Shown: positions 33,560 through 45,669 of the stretch, piece after piece | Layout: each line of letters starts with the position of its first letter | How positions within the stretch are numbered: the stretch's first letter is position 1 | Assembly (NCBI GenBank): GCA_035578905.1 | Contig: JAQJVL010000521.1 | Location: forward strand, 62,001-126,000 | Length of the DNA stretch: 64,000 nt | Direction of reading: 5' to 3' | Source: Stictocephala bisonia | Lineage: Eukaryota; Arthropoda; Insecta; Hemiptera; Membracidae | The notes under the pieces: model-generated | Database searches by the model: none | The model's input: only the letters and a program-made list of their open reading frames with translations | What the model was told of the DNA's origin: nothing | Made by a program: the position numbers and the translations under genes

Positions 33560-36535
33560 AGTCCAGCTTTGTACTGCCGACTGTGGTCTGTGGTGCCCCG
33601 TGGTCCGTCGCACTTTTCTTTGGTACAGGGTCATGACGACCCCGCCGCGCCCGGGCCCGACGTCTCCACTGAGCAACTTCTCTATCATTCCTTATCACCT
33701 TATCACCGTTTCTGCAAGATAGTTCATATTAACGCTCAGTCTGTACCTTGTCATATTGATGAAATCCGCTCACTATTTAGAACTCCATTATGTGATTGTA
33801 TTCTTATATCCGAATCGTGGCTCAAGCCTCACATACCCTCAGCTTCTGTAGACATACCAGGATACACTCTCTATCGTAATGACCGTCTGTTTTCTGGAGG
33901 TGGGGGCACAGCGGCTTACATCAGGTCCTCTATTACTACTAAGGTATTGGAGATCTCTGACACCTCAAGACCATTTCGACCTGAGTGGATGTTTATGGAT
34001 ATATCACTTAATGGTGTTCATATGCTCCTTGGACTTTGTTACCGACCACCTAAAGTGGGCTTCTTGGCAGAATTCTAAAGTGTCCTGTTAAGACTGATGC
34101 CTCGGTATAGGCATGTCATCGTGGCGGGTGATTTTAATACTGATTTACTGGGACGAGACACGTATGACAAACGACAACTTACCACTATGTTTTACTCAAG
34201 TAACTTAACTTTACTCTCTTTTCAGTCCACTCACCACACTGATCACTCTGACACCTTGATTGACCTGCTAGCAGTTAGTGACTCAACTCGAATTGCACAT
34301 CATGGCCAGTTGTCTGTCCCAGGGATATCAAAACATGACCTTCTGTATTGTGTCTATAAAATCACATCGCCACAGCACGTGCCTAAGTTTGTTTCTTTTC
34401 GAAATTTTAAAAGCATTAACCCTGCTAACCTTTTAGCAGATGCTAGAAATTTGAATTGGGACACAGTTTTATCTGCTAATGATGTTAACATTATGGTCGA
34501 CAACTTCAATGATATTCTTGTCAATCTACTGGACAAACATGCCCCCGTTGTAACCAAACGAATAACCAGGCAACCTTCCCCTTGGATCACTCCTGCCATA
34601 CGTCATTTAATGGCCCAGCGTGACTCTATCCATAGGAAATTTAAGAGGACTAAGGACCTCATTGATAGAAATGTCTATAAACATCTACGAAATTGAGTTA
34701 AACAGAAATGCAAAATTCAAGAACTAGATACATATATACATATTTCATCTGAAAATAAATCATCAACTGAACGCTGGCGTATGATCAAGAAGTTGGGGGT
34801 GTCCAGGATTAAACCTGATAGTCCCATCTCAGTAAATCTTAATGAGCTTAATAATTACTATATTAATCTCCCTGTTGATAACACTGAGGCTATTGTATTT
34901 TCAGATCATCTAAGATCTCAGCTTCCAACTCCTCGTGATTCATATTTTACTTTAACTATGACACATGAGAATGAGGTCTATAAATCCATTATGATGATTA
35001 AAAGTAATGCGATTGGGGCAGACAACATTTCTATGAAGTTATTAAAAGTTATAATCCCCGCAGTTTTACCTGTTATCACGACAATCCTGAACAAATCACT
35101 TGCAACCTCAATATTCCCATCTGCCTGGAAATCAGCGATTGTTCGGCCAACCGCCAAGACGTCCTCTCCATCTTCTCCATCTGATTATCGACCAATCAGT
35201 ATCTTACCTGCGCTCTCTAAATGTCTTGAGAGGATTGTTCACCAACAAGTATGTAATTATCTTTCTAGTAATGATCTTCTTAGTAAGTTTCAGTCAGATT
35301 TTCGGAGAAATCACAGTACCACCATTGCACTGCTATATATCACTGAGGATATTCGAAAAGCTATGGACATCAGACAAGTGACATTGCTCACTCTGTTTGA
35401 TTTTTCTAAAGCGTTTGATTGTGTCTATCATCCACTGCTCAAAGGCAAACTTTCTCATCTTGGTTTCTCGTCTGACAGTATTTCCTGGTTTGAGTCCTAT
35501 CTGACTGGCAGGCGTCAGCGTGTACATGTGAATAACGAATACTCTAATTGGGGAAGTGTAATCAAAGGTGTCCCTCAGGGCTCTGTACTTGGACCTCTAC
35601 TGTTTACTTTGTACATCAATGACTTGTCCAATAGCATTTCTCACTGTAAATATCACCTTTATGCTGACGATTTACAAATATACTCTCACGTTGATGTATC
35701 AGACTTAAATGAAGGGGTTAATAGAATGAATTATGACATTAAATCTATTGGTGACTGGGCGTTCAGGCACAGCTTTAAGGCTGAACAACAACAAGGACAA
35801 CAACAACATCAACAACAACCTATTATTATTGGACATAACAGACTGATGGCACAGATTGATCTTGATACAGTACCCCGTATCTCTATTGATAATAATTCAC
35901 TTAACTACTGTGACAAAATTAAGAACTTGGGACTCCTTATGAATACTACACTTACATGGTCTGATCATGTATCTTTAACATGTAATAGGGTTTTTGCTGG
36001 TATTCACACTCTTAAGAGATATTATAACTGTTTACCTTTAGATGTTAAGATTATGCTAGTGAAAACTCTTGTATTTCCCCACTTGGACTACTGCGACATT
36101 GTCATCAATGACATGCCTACCCATCTTTCTGATAAACTTCAACGAGCGCAGAACTACTGTCTACGTTATATTTTCAATCTCCGTCGAGATGAACATATCA
36201 CTCCTTACTTCAGACGGCTAAATTTACTAAAGTTACTTGAGTACAGAAAGGTCAAAATTTTATCTTTACTGTATAATGTTCTTCAATCAAAAAATCCTTC
36301 TTATTTAGCTTCAAATTTTGTGTTTAACTTCAGCATAAGTAATCGGGACACGCGTCAGGGTTCTTCAATGTTAACTATTCCAGCTCATCGAACAGCACTT
36401 TACAATAGATCTTTTACTGTCACTGCCTGCAGATTGTGGAATAAACTTGATCCTTCAACTCGAAATATTGATAGTCGAGCTCGGTTTGTGGCGGCACTAA
36501 GGGAGTGGTTGTCGGCGGATTCGTGGGGGTTGTAG
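33560..36535 (+). pseudogene. LINE ORF2: AP endonuclease plus reverse transcriptase, two premature stops
   Basis: One frame runs from 33560 to 36535 and is broken only by TAA at 34076-34078 and TGA at 34694-34696. Endonuclease: IVHINAQSV, ILISESWLKP (catalytic E), GGTAAYIRSS, VIVAGDFNTDLLG, then DHSDTLIDLL and SKHDLL. Reverse transcriptase: RPISILPALSKCLERI, FDFSKAFD (motif A), GVPQGSVLGPLLFTLYINDL (motif B, from 35567), YADDLQIY (motif C, 35660), and a thumb/C-terminal region ending LSADSWGL. No ATG is seen upstream in this frame, and an ATG in another frame at 33522 hints at a further frameshift. A CAA-repeat expansion (35783-35820) sits just after the RT core. Confidence 0.9.
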
Positions 36536-36965
36536 GCCTTGGCCGTGCTGTCAATGCTGGACTGAGTGTATGTGTGATGTATGTTTGTTGTGATCATGGA
36601 ATACTTTTTATTTATTATTATTTTATTCATTATATTTTTTTATTTTATTATTATTTTTTATTTGTTTATTTATTTTATTTATTTATTTTTTCATGTAAGT
36701 AATAGTTTTTGTTTTCTTCTTTGTTTTATATTCTTTCACGCTTTATGCTTAATTTGTTTAGTTTTAATTATCTTAAAACTCTGATTTTTTAAATTGTTGT
36801 TTAACTTGTAAATAATGTGCTCACCAGCAGTGAACACGTAAGAACTCTTAGATATACTCATTTTAGGAATGTATTAATTTTTCTTTATGAGGTTAAGTGT
36901 AAGAGAGGACCGAATGGTCCTAACTTTGCCTCACAAAATAAAACATTTTTCATTTCATTTCATAA
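36536..36965 (+). other. LINE 3' UTR and tail
   Basis: T-rich (TTTATTTATTATTATTTTAT-like) followed by GGTTAAGTGTAAGAGAGGAC, CCTAACTTTGCCTCAC, AAAATAAAA and a TTTCATTTCATTTCAT end. The same tail is found at 41085-41165. Confidence 0.75.
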
Positions 36966-37127
36966 TATCTAGACTACCTCTTCAGTGTGCAAAGTTCAAC
37001 TGAGCAAAGCTCGGTCTACAGAGGTACTATTATTTAAATGAAGGGTCTGTGCAATACAGTAACAGCTTTCAAATATAATACATTATACTCTGTATTACAT
37101 ATACGCTAGGTTATATATATTTTCAAA

Positions 37128-37600
37128 CCGTCCAGGAGTTCTCCCTTGCTAGGCCACATATACTGGCAAGCCGTCCAGGAGTTCTCCCTTGCTAGGCCAC
37201 ATATACTGGCAAGCCGTCCAGGAGTTCTCCCTTGCTAGGCCACATATACTGGCAAGCCGTCCAGGAGTTCTCCCTTGCTGGGCCACATATACTGGCAAAC
37301 CGTCCAGGAGTTCTCCCTTGCTGGGCCACATATACTGGCAAGCCGTCCAGGAGTTCTCCCTTGCTAGGCCACATATACTGGCAAGCCGTCCAGGAGTTCT
37401 CCCTTGCTGGGCTACATATACTGGCAAGCCGTCCAGGAGTTCCCCCTTGCTACATTTAATTACAAACTGTCCCAGGAGTTCTCCCTAGCTGGGCTACCTA
37501 TACTGGCAAGCCGTCCATAAGGTTTCCTAGCTGGGCCACCAATACTTGCAAGCCGTCCAGGAGTTCTCCCTTGCTAGGCTATATATTCTTGCAAACAGCC
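37128..37600 (+). repeat. 43-bp minisatellite
   Basis: Eight regular units at a 43-bp step from 37128 to 37429+ (CCGTCCAGGAGTTCTCCCTT...GGCCACATATACTGGCAAG), then about four decayed units to 37600. Because 43 is not a multiple of three, every frame cycles through the unit, and the ORFs across it are artefacts. Confidence 0.97.
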
Positions 37601-37604
37601 CAGA

Positions 37605-38585
37605 CGACCTTTCTCATGGGGCCCGTCTATGCTGCGGGCCGTTTCTGTACTTTACTGTCACATCTATACTGGGAGAGAATTATGTTGCAGCGATAAACTA
37701 ACTATTGTGCTATTGTTTACAAACAAACTTATTTATGTCAACCAACCAAAACTAAGTAGCATTTTGTGACAGCTGTAGTTTGCGTGGCATGAGAGGAAGT
37801 TTGACATTGCCATTGAATGGTACAGAGATGACGGTAAAGTCATTCCATTGTTTATAGGCAATTCCTGACCAAATGCTAAGGGATATAGTTAAAAATGAGT
37901 TGGCCTATATACAAGAAAAATATTATGTTGTTATAGACCTATATCGCTCAAAATAAGCACAAATATAAACATACCATCGATCATCAATCAAGGGGCATCA
38001 ATTATTGTTTTGCGAACTTTTGAATGCTTCACATCTGAGATTATTTAATTAAGTTTTAACAGTCATACTTCATTAGCTCGGAGAAATCCTTAATACACGG
38101 CCTAACTCAACACCATGACTTGCCCCAATGGCCTGTCTCATAGTTTATGGCCCATAATATTTCCCTTCAGCGATCAGCGCGACGTTCTCATGTCACTCCA
38201 TGTTCCATTTCCTGCTTTCTACTGTCAGCTCGCTGGATTATAACATAGCAATAAGTTATAATAGTTTTTAAAGCTGTTAAAATCTACACGACGGCATGTA
38301 AAAGACCCCACATTATGTTATTTAATGTAGCCCATGCACAACCATGTTAAAATATTACGAACAATATTAGATTCCATTGTAATTACTTGTACTTTATACT
38401 TAATTATTACCTTTACTTATATAGTATATAAAAGTATATTAGTCCCACCAACCAAGCGTTAGTTTTATTTTCATATAACACTACGTATTTTAAATTAAAT
38501 AAAAATGTAACAAGCCCTATTGAGTTTAGCTGTCTTTTAAAAGACATCTGTCAACAACGGAGTAACCTAGTTCTGAGGCAGCTTA
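37605..38585. other. Intergenic DNA, nothing recognised
   Basis: No repeat, motif or coding sequence recognised. Confidence 0.45.
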
Positions 38586-38606
38586 CCACTGGGTTTAACA
38601 CTTTTT

Positions 38607-38689
38607 TTTTGGACAAGTAGGTTTATGTACTTGTCCAAAACTAAATTGTTTGGAAACCCATTTTCTGTAAATGGGTTTCCAAACAATTT
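38607..38689. repeat. Two adjacent perfect hairpins
   Basis: Hairpin 1: 38607-38619 with 38628-38640 (13 bp, 8-base loop, TTTTGGACAAGTA). Hairpin 2: 38643-38663 with 38669-38689 (21 bp, 5-base loop TCTGT). All stem pairs are Watson-Crick. Only two bases separate the hairpins. Confidence 0.9.
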
Positions 38690-39330
38690 ATTATTCATTA
38701 CTCATTAATATTCTGTATTCATTACTCCAAAAACTATGTGTTGATTTAATTGATTTTATATATATACACATATATATATCTTTTTAATTTAATTTGAATT
38801 AATGAAACTTACTCAAAGTATCAGAATCGTAAAAATCATTGATTGTTTGAATACATCAAAATATAAATAATAATAGACCTATCAATTCTGGTTAAGTAAA
38901 ATAAAAATCGTTTAAATGTGCTCTGAGATATGAGAAACCAATCAACATAATTAAATTAGAATTATTTATTAAACCATTTTATTTGGAAAGAGTATTTTGG
39001 CCTCCCTTGCGATCACCCTGAGCAATCAATAATCTAGACGCAGTGCCCCCTCCCCACTCACAACTGTTGCTTTCGACTACTTCATTGTGGTACTATATTA
39101 ACGGATATAGCTATTTATAAACCTGTTACACTTAACATTAATTTGATATTATTATTAACTTATGACAATTTGAAAAAAGAAAAAAAACGAATTACCCATA
39201 GTTTGATAACTTGTAACAGACTACAAAAATAAATAAATAAGGACAATACAAAAAAAAAAAAAAAAACATTTGAAATAATATCATTACACAGTTTTCACGA
39301 GTTTAAGAAAATGTATGTATATCTACTTTA
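38690..39330. other. AT-rich intergenic DNA
   Basis: No gene or repeat recognised other than a short TATATACACATATATATA run (38757-38777) and a poly-A run (39250-39267). Confidence 0.45.
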
Positions 39331-39338
39331 TAAAACAA

Positions 39339-39835
39339 CTAGCTGAACCCGGCGGACGTTGTCTCGCCTTTCATTTTTCATTGACATACCAAAATAAAGT
39401 AATAAAAAGAATTATAGAAAAAAAACATTATTTATTAAATGAGTACAAGAGGGTAAACAATATTTTTGGTCTTCTTATTTGGTGTATAAATGTAAAGGTT
39501 TTTTGAAGTGTGTGCTACACTCTCAAGGTTAAATGTAGAACTACAATAAATCAAAACATATACAGTACTGTTGTTGTGAGAACTTCAATCTGGTTATGGC
39601 ATGTGAAACTACATTAAACCACACAGTCATATGTTTTTTGTAAACAATTCAGATTCTCCATTTGAATAACATGGGATCTTTAGGAGCCCGTGGGGCGGGA
39701 CCCTGTGGACAGATCTGCATCAAACTTCACAGAAACCATCTCGGGAGTATACAAGACAACCATCCTAAAGTTTCATGGCGATCGGTTGGATGGTTTGGCA
39801 GCGCATAAACTTCAAACATATATATATATATATAT
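39339..39835 (-). mobile_element. Helitron-like non-autonomous element
   Basis: On the minus strand the element ends ...CGCCGGGTTCAGCTAG, followed by T (39338), the Helitron 3' CTAG terminus with its A/T host junction. It begins in a TATATATATGTTTGAAGTTT run near 39835. The body contains CATCCAACCGATCGCCATGA, common to arthropod Helitron-type repeats as I remember them. No Rep/helicase is present. Confidence 0.6.
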
Positions 39836-39839
39836 ATTA

Positions 39840-40680
39840 TATATTTTTATATAAACATTATATAAACATTCTCTTTTATAAATATAGACATTCCACATAA
39901 AGGCGTTTTGTGTGAGACACCTCAGATAGATCAGGGGAGCCCGCAAAAACCTAACATAACCATCATTACCTACTCCCCATTCCCGCGAAATGTATATTTC
40001 CGAGATTGTCATTTGTTGGATATGCTGATAAAAGTCCCAAACCATGAAAACGAAAGACTCGTATCATTGATTTTATAAGCACTCAAATAGATTTCTCACC
40101 CAATGTTAAATTTTGTCTTTCAAATTATCAGCTGTTTTTGTGGTCAGTGTGAAGCGCTAATCTCGTCTCATGTTAAATGTAATGCAGATTAAACCATATT
40201 ATGTAGAGACATACGTCAATAACTGGCACAAATGTTCCTATTACATGATATATCTATTTGTAAGTAATAATATAATCAAGGCTAGAATATTCAAACAAAT
40301 ATTTTATTAAATAAGTATAGTTTGATGTAATCCTAAGTTGAGCTTTTCATTTATTTGAAGTTTTTCTTTAAAAGCATTTATAGGAGAGGATTCATATTGA
40401 AATGACATTGTGGAGAATCTCTTATTTATTTGTATGATAAAGCCTATATCCAGAAATGAGAATTGCGTGTGTTGTGCATGAGTTTTATTTTTTAAATCCG
40501 CTATTTATAAATTACCAGGATTGGATGTAGACCTGATAAATTGGGGACAATTTTTTTACAACAGAAAAATATAACTATACGACACGTTTTTTGTCAGGAA
40601 TGATACTTATTTCTTCAGAACTCATGTCAATTCTTAAAATTAAAAATAAGCGTTCCACATATCTTCTTTTATTTCTTTTC
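39840..40680. other. AT-rich intergenic DNA
   Basis: Nothing recognised; the minus-strand ORF at 39812-40045 has no motif. Confidence 0.4.
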
Positions 40681-40689
40681 AACTTTCTT

Positions 40690-41165
40690 AAGCAAGAGTG
40701 AATGTCTTGCTATCAAAATTAAATCTCTATATCCATCCAGCTTGCACAACGCAAGGCAAGATTCATCACTGCTTTCAATTCCCATTCACAGAACGGTTGT
40801 GTCCAACCATTTTTTTACCGTTACAATCTGTCGCTTATAGAGCGGCTTCCCTTCTTCAACAAGGAACTTGGGTATTCGTGCTTGTAACATGTCGGTGGAG
40901 TCGTGGCTGAGTATGGGTGGTGGCAGGGTAGTACTTTTATTTTTATTATGTATAACAATATTATTATCTCTGTTATGAAAGTTCTGTTATTATTATTGTA
41001 TGAGATTTCTGTAAATTTTTCAAATTATTTTTCATCTAGTTAAATAATTCTGTTTTGTAAACTTAGTTACTATTAATCTACTTAGATGTTAAGTATGAGA
41101 GAGGACTTGTGGGTTCTAACTTCACCCTTTATATAAATACCATTTTCATTTAGTTTCATTGTTTC
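40690..41165 (+). pseudogene. 5'-truncated copy of the 31-37 kb LINE (or a sister family)
   Basis: Begins in the last part of ORF2 (HPACTTQGKIHHCFQFPFTE, matching the TRQGSSMLTIPAHRTALY region of the larger element) and carries the same 3' UTR signature: GATGTTAAGTATGAGAGAGG, ACTTGTGGGTTCTAACTTCA, then a CATTTTCATTTAGTTTCATT tail. Frames are broken. Confidence 0.7.
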
Positions 41166-41169
41166 ATAA

Positions 41170-41955
41170 GTTGAACGTTTCTAAAGTAATTAAAAAAAAG
41201 AAGATTATACTTTAAAAAAAACTGAAAGATGTCCTTCGTATTTTTACCCCAAGAAAGTATAGAGAATCCTAAGAAGTGTTAACTAGAAAATGCATCCTTA
41301 CCATACCCTAAAAAATAACAAAATGTTCTCGTACTATCTTGGCTTAGTACGATCGCACTTCATTCGATGTTTAGAACACTAGGTGTGCAATACTGGTTGA
41401 CACCTGTCGTCCTGTCCAGCAAGGCAAGTGTGCCAGTGCCGTTCCTGCTGCAGAATGGACCATTGTACTGCATCATTCGATGATGGAGCACTTTCGACAC
41501 CAACGGCTCCTGCTTTCTGCTTTCGCCTATCTCTTCTGTTCCTTTACTTGGGCAGAAACACTTGACCTTGTTCGGGCTTTGACTAATGAATAACTCCCAG
41601 CATAGTTTTCCTCACGGCATGCCTTCTGTCCAATCACTGAGCTTTGCTAATAACTCAGTGACTTACTGAAGTCAGGTTTCACTAGGGAAAAACGCCAGAC
41701 TTTTGTAGATTATCTGCCTTGTACAGAACTCAAAGAGTCTGCAACCATTGACCACGTAGAGGCAAATGTTTTTAACGAAAAACACTTATTGAAAGATGCT
41801 CTTAGCTCAAATTATTCTACCTATCCCACTTAATATTTAATTAGTTTAAATTGCTAATTAACAAACAATTCACAACATCACAGCACAATTGCAACAAATA
41901 ACTGCTAATAACATAATAGATGTTTTTGAACGATTGAGGGTTCACAAGAACTGTT
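41170..41955. other. Intergenic DNA, possible old repeat at 41330-41760
   Basis: The block 41330-41760 is less AT-rich than its flanks. I found no intact reading frame or clear family signature. Confidence 0.35.
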
Positions 41956-41967
41956 TAGAGTTCTGCG

Positions 41968-43235
41968 AAAGTGTGTTCACTCACACCAACGACGTTCAGA
42001 GAGAATGTGTCAACACCAATGAAATTCAATGAAAGCGTGTTCACACCAACGATGTTCAGTGAGAGTGTGTTCACACCAATGACGTTCAATGTGAGTGTGC
42101 TTACACCAACGACGTTCAGTATGAGTGTGTTTACACCAACGACGTTCAGTGTGAGTGTGTTTACACCAACGAAGTTCAGTGTGAGTGTGTACACCAATGA
42201 CGTTCAATGTGAGTGTGTTCACACCAATGACGTTCAATGTGAGTGTGCTTACACCAATGACGTTCAATGTGAGTGTGCTTACACCAACGACGTTCAATGT
42301 GAGTGTGCTTACACCAACGACGTTCAGTGTGAGTGTGTTTACACCAACGACGTTCAGTGTGAGTGTGTACACCAATGACGTTCAATGTGAGTGTGTTTAC
42401 ACCAACGACGTTCAGTGTGAGTGTGTTTACACCAACGACGTTCAGTGTGAGTGTGTACACCAATGAAGTTCAGAGAGAGTGTGTTCGCACCAACGACGTT
42501 CAGTGTGAGTGTGTTTACACCAATGACGTTCAGTGTGAGTGTGTTTACACCAATGAAGTTCAGAGAGAGTGTGTTCGCACCAACGACGTTCAGTGTGAGT
42601 GTGTTTACACCAATGACGTTCAGTGTAAGTGTGTTTACACCAATGAAGTTCAGAGAGAGTGTGTTCGCAACAATGACGTTCAATGTGAGTGTGCTTACAC
42701 CAACGACGTTCAGTGTGAGTGTGTTTACACCAATGAAGTTCAGAGAGAGTGTGTTCGCACCAACGACGTTCAGTGTGAGTGTGTTTACACCAACGACGTT
42801 CAGAGAGAGTGTGTTTACACCAATGACGTTCAGTTTACACCAACGACGTTCAGAGAGAGTGTGTTCACACCAAGGCCATTCAGAGAGAATGTGTTCGCAC
42901 CAACGACGTTCAGTGTGAGTGTGTTTACACCAATGAAGTTCAGAGAGAGTGTGTTTACACCAATGAAGTTCAGAGAGAGTGTGTTCGCACCAACGACGTT
43001 CAGTGTGAGTGTGTTTACACCAATGAAGTTCAGAGAGAGTGTGTTTACACCAATGACGTTCAGTTTACACCAACGACGTTCAGTTTACACCAATGACGTT
43101 CAGTTTACACCAATGACGTTCAGTTTACACCAATGACGTTCAGTTTACACCAACGACGTTCAGAGAGTGTGTTCACACCAATGACGTTCATAGAGACGTT
43201 CAGTGTGAGTGTGTTTACAGCAATGACGGTAAATG
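41968..43235 (+). repeat. 30-bp minisatellite, about 42 units
   Basis: Unit of 30 bp, GTGAGTGTGTTTACACCAAC plus GACGTTCAGT, repeated from 41968 to 43235. Two unit types (GTGAGTGTG and GAGAGAGTGTG) alternate in a 90-bp higher-order pattern at 42450-42800, and the right end shortens to a 21-bp unit (43070-43150). The unit length is a multiple of three, so all six frames stay open for long stretches (up to 257 codons) without coding. Confidence 0.97.
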
Positions 43236-43423
43236 TCCACAATTAACCCAAAATCCTCACAACTCTATGGTGTTTTACTCAGCAGTGACTTTGAGCAGTA
43301 ATCCAGATATATTATGAAAGCTAATTTTGTGTGTGTGTTAGTGGATAGGTTTATTTTAAAATTCTCTAATACCAGCAAGTACCCATTCAGCAGTTGGTTG
43401 CCGTCGCTGTGGACACAACTGAA

Positions 43424-43765
43424 TATGGACGCTGTGTCCCTGCTAGACGGTGGACTGTGTTTGGACGTTGTGTCCCTGCTAGACGGTGGACTGTGTTTGG
43501 ACGTTGTGTCCCTGCTAGACGGTGGACTGTGTTTGGACGTTGTGTCCCTGCTAGACGGTGGACTGTGTTTGGACGTTGTGTCCCTGCTAGACGTTGGACT
43601 GTGTTTGGACGTTGTGTCCCTGCTAGACGGTGGACTGTGTTTGGACGTTGTGTCCCTGCTAGACGGTGGACTGTGTTTGGACGTTGTGTCCCTGCTAGAC
43701 GGTGGACTGTGTTTGGACGCTGTGTCCCTGCTAGACGGTGGACTGTGTTTGGACGTTGTCCAGAG
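43424..43765 (+). repeat. 36-bp minisatellite, about 9 units
   Basis: Nine nearly perfect 36-bp units (GTGTCCCTGCTAGACGGTGG ACTGTGTTTGGACGTT). The 12-codon period keeps frames open on both strands (162-174 codons), which is a repeat artefact. Confidence 0.97.
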
Positions 43766-43789
43766 GAGAGTCCTAGTTAACGGTCTCAA

Positions 43790-45270
43790 CTTTTATACAT
43801 GAGGCTATTATACTATAAATAAATTGCCCTTTATGGGTATCCGATGAAAACCAGACTAAACAATCCGTTCACAGTCATTCAATAATTAATTGATATTCGC
43901 CTTTAATATTTAACAAGTGGTATCAGCTTCTCAAATCTAAATATCAATCTATCGATTATTTTGAAATTTCAAACAACTAAACAGTTTTAAATGTTGCATT
44001 AATATGTAGATTTTGTAATCCAAATTTTGCTGTAATTTGAAATTTGTGGTTAAAAATGTCAACTTTTCAATCTTACTTATTTATAATAAGCTGATTAAGC
44101 GGTGCCGATTTATCCAAAGTCAATCGGTCAAGTGTTTAGTTACGTATATAGACTACGTAAACGGTTACCACTCAACATCTTATGTTACCATTTTATATAT
44201 TTATTAGTAAATTCATATATCTAACAATGTGAATATCCCCTGGGCGTGATCATTTATGATCAGTTGTGTAAACAGTTGCCACCACGCCTGGTTTGCGCAT
44301 AAACAGCACTGTCAACTTCTTGTCGTAAACGATGATAAGTGGTGACCAGTGATCGGTTCATAACTGGACAGTCGGGGCTTTCCCGGAGAAAACTCGTCGG
44401 AAAAATCGTCGCATTGTTATCCCGCTTTCCCTACTACGTGACATGTCCATCTGTCACGGCTCCATTCAATTTTCCTATTCCATTTCCGCTTCTAACGCCA
44501 CAATAAATGTTATCATTTTAGTATGTAATAAGGATTCTTATCTTCGACTATATGTATTTTTACATAAACTCCCCGGTTATTACCTTTACAAGCAAATAAT
44601 ATGCTTAAACGACTAATCACTTTAAACCCTCATACAGAATTTGAAGGTGTATCGTCATATGTCATTTGGACGAGCTTACAACACCAAGCAGTACTGTATA
44701 TTTATGTGTGAACAAGGCAGTTAACGGCCATATATGGTTAAAAAGGCGTTTTCGGATCTAAACAATTATTTACGGCAAAAAAATATTGGATGTGAAAGGA
44801 CATGGTGAAGATGAAAGAATTATTTATTGAACTCGTAAATGACTTAAAAAAACACACACACAAAAATGTTTGCCTGTATAAGTGGTATTTTTGTTCTTAT
44901 TTTTCTTATCTGTCTGTTGAAGAAAATAAGTTGACGGAATTTTACAGTTGAAGTAAATGCTATATTTTATTCACTGCATAGTGGCCAGAATTGTACATAG
45001 GCCTACTGCGTTTTAGTTGTAAAAAATAATGCTTAGGTTGAAAGTAAAATACAGAGACATTAAAAATCGTTTGGCTTGATGCCTTCACGACAAAGTGGTA
45101 AGTTTTAACTAGAAAATAACTTCCTGCAATAAACTGAGATGAAGAGGTGGTTAAAATATGTGACATGTATAGGTATATTGTTCATGTTTACCATAGTAAA
45201 ACACTCGAGGTTTCCGTGAAGGTGAAACTGTACGTCTTCACTAGTCGACGCACTGTGACGTAGTACATCA
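43790..45270. other. Intergenic DNA
   Basis: AT-rich apart from 44230-44480, which is GC- and CpG-richer and could be a regulatory island, but no promoter motif or ORF supports this. Confidence 0.35.
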
Positions 45271-45274
45271 TGGA

Positions 45275-45660
45275 GTCTGCAGAGGTTGTCGGTCATTTTG
45301 GTTTTAATCCCATAAGAACAGTTATTTTCGAACCGGACATGCGATCACGCGTATCCAAATTAAACAGTAATTTTAAACGGATTTTTCCAAACAAAGTGCA
45401 TCTAATCAAGAATGAATTTGAGTGTTGGAATTAAAAAAAATATAAAAAATATTTAGTTTGAAGTTTTTATTTTCTCATATTTTTAAAAAGTAGGCATATG
45501 TGTTCAAAATACCAAAAGCAAACCCAATGCGCAATATGATAACATTTAAAGTGACACCGTATACACAACTTTTGGTTAATAAATAACAAAAAAATAAGGA
45601 TTCACAAATAACAAGGTTCTTATGGGACTAAAACCAACATGGCCGACAACGCCAACAGAC
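45275..45660. mobile_element. 386-bp MITE
   Basis: Inverted ends: GTCTGCAGAGGTTGTCGGTC at 45275 and, from 45660 on the minus strand, GTCTGTTGGCGTTGTCGGCC. The match continues through TTTTGGTTTTAATCCCATAA against TGTTGGTTTTAGTCCCATAA. No coding capacity. Confidence 0.75.
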
Positions 45661-45669
45661 TCTTAATAA

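Larger units (their letters stand above)
31560..36965 (+). mobile_element. Near full-length CR1/jockey-type LINE
   Basis: Order: 5' region (31560-31763), ORF1 (31764-32532, one frameshift), an unusually long AT-rich inter-ORF region (32533-33559), ORF2 with apurinic endonuclease and reverse transcriptase (33560-36535, two premature stops), a 3' UTR, and a 3' end with an AAAATAAA motif and tandem TTTCA-type sequence (36935-36965). A second, truncated copy of the same tail ends at 41165. The exact 5' end is not defined by any sequence I can see. Confidence 0.85.

Noticed and set aside
34354..34599. 81-codon minus-strand ORF
   Set aside because: Antisense shadow of the LINE endonuclease region.
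37149..37488. Overlapping ORFs across the 37-kb array
   Set aside because: Generated by the 43-bp repeat cycling through frames.
42363..43136. 257-codon plus-strand ORF
   Set aside because: It lies wholly in a 30-bp tandem repeat; the unit length is a multiple of three, so all frames remain open on both strands.
43265..43802. 162- to 174-codon ORFs on both strands
   Set aside because: They are readings of a 36-bp minisatellite, and overlap each other in opposite orientation.
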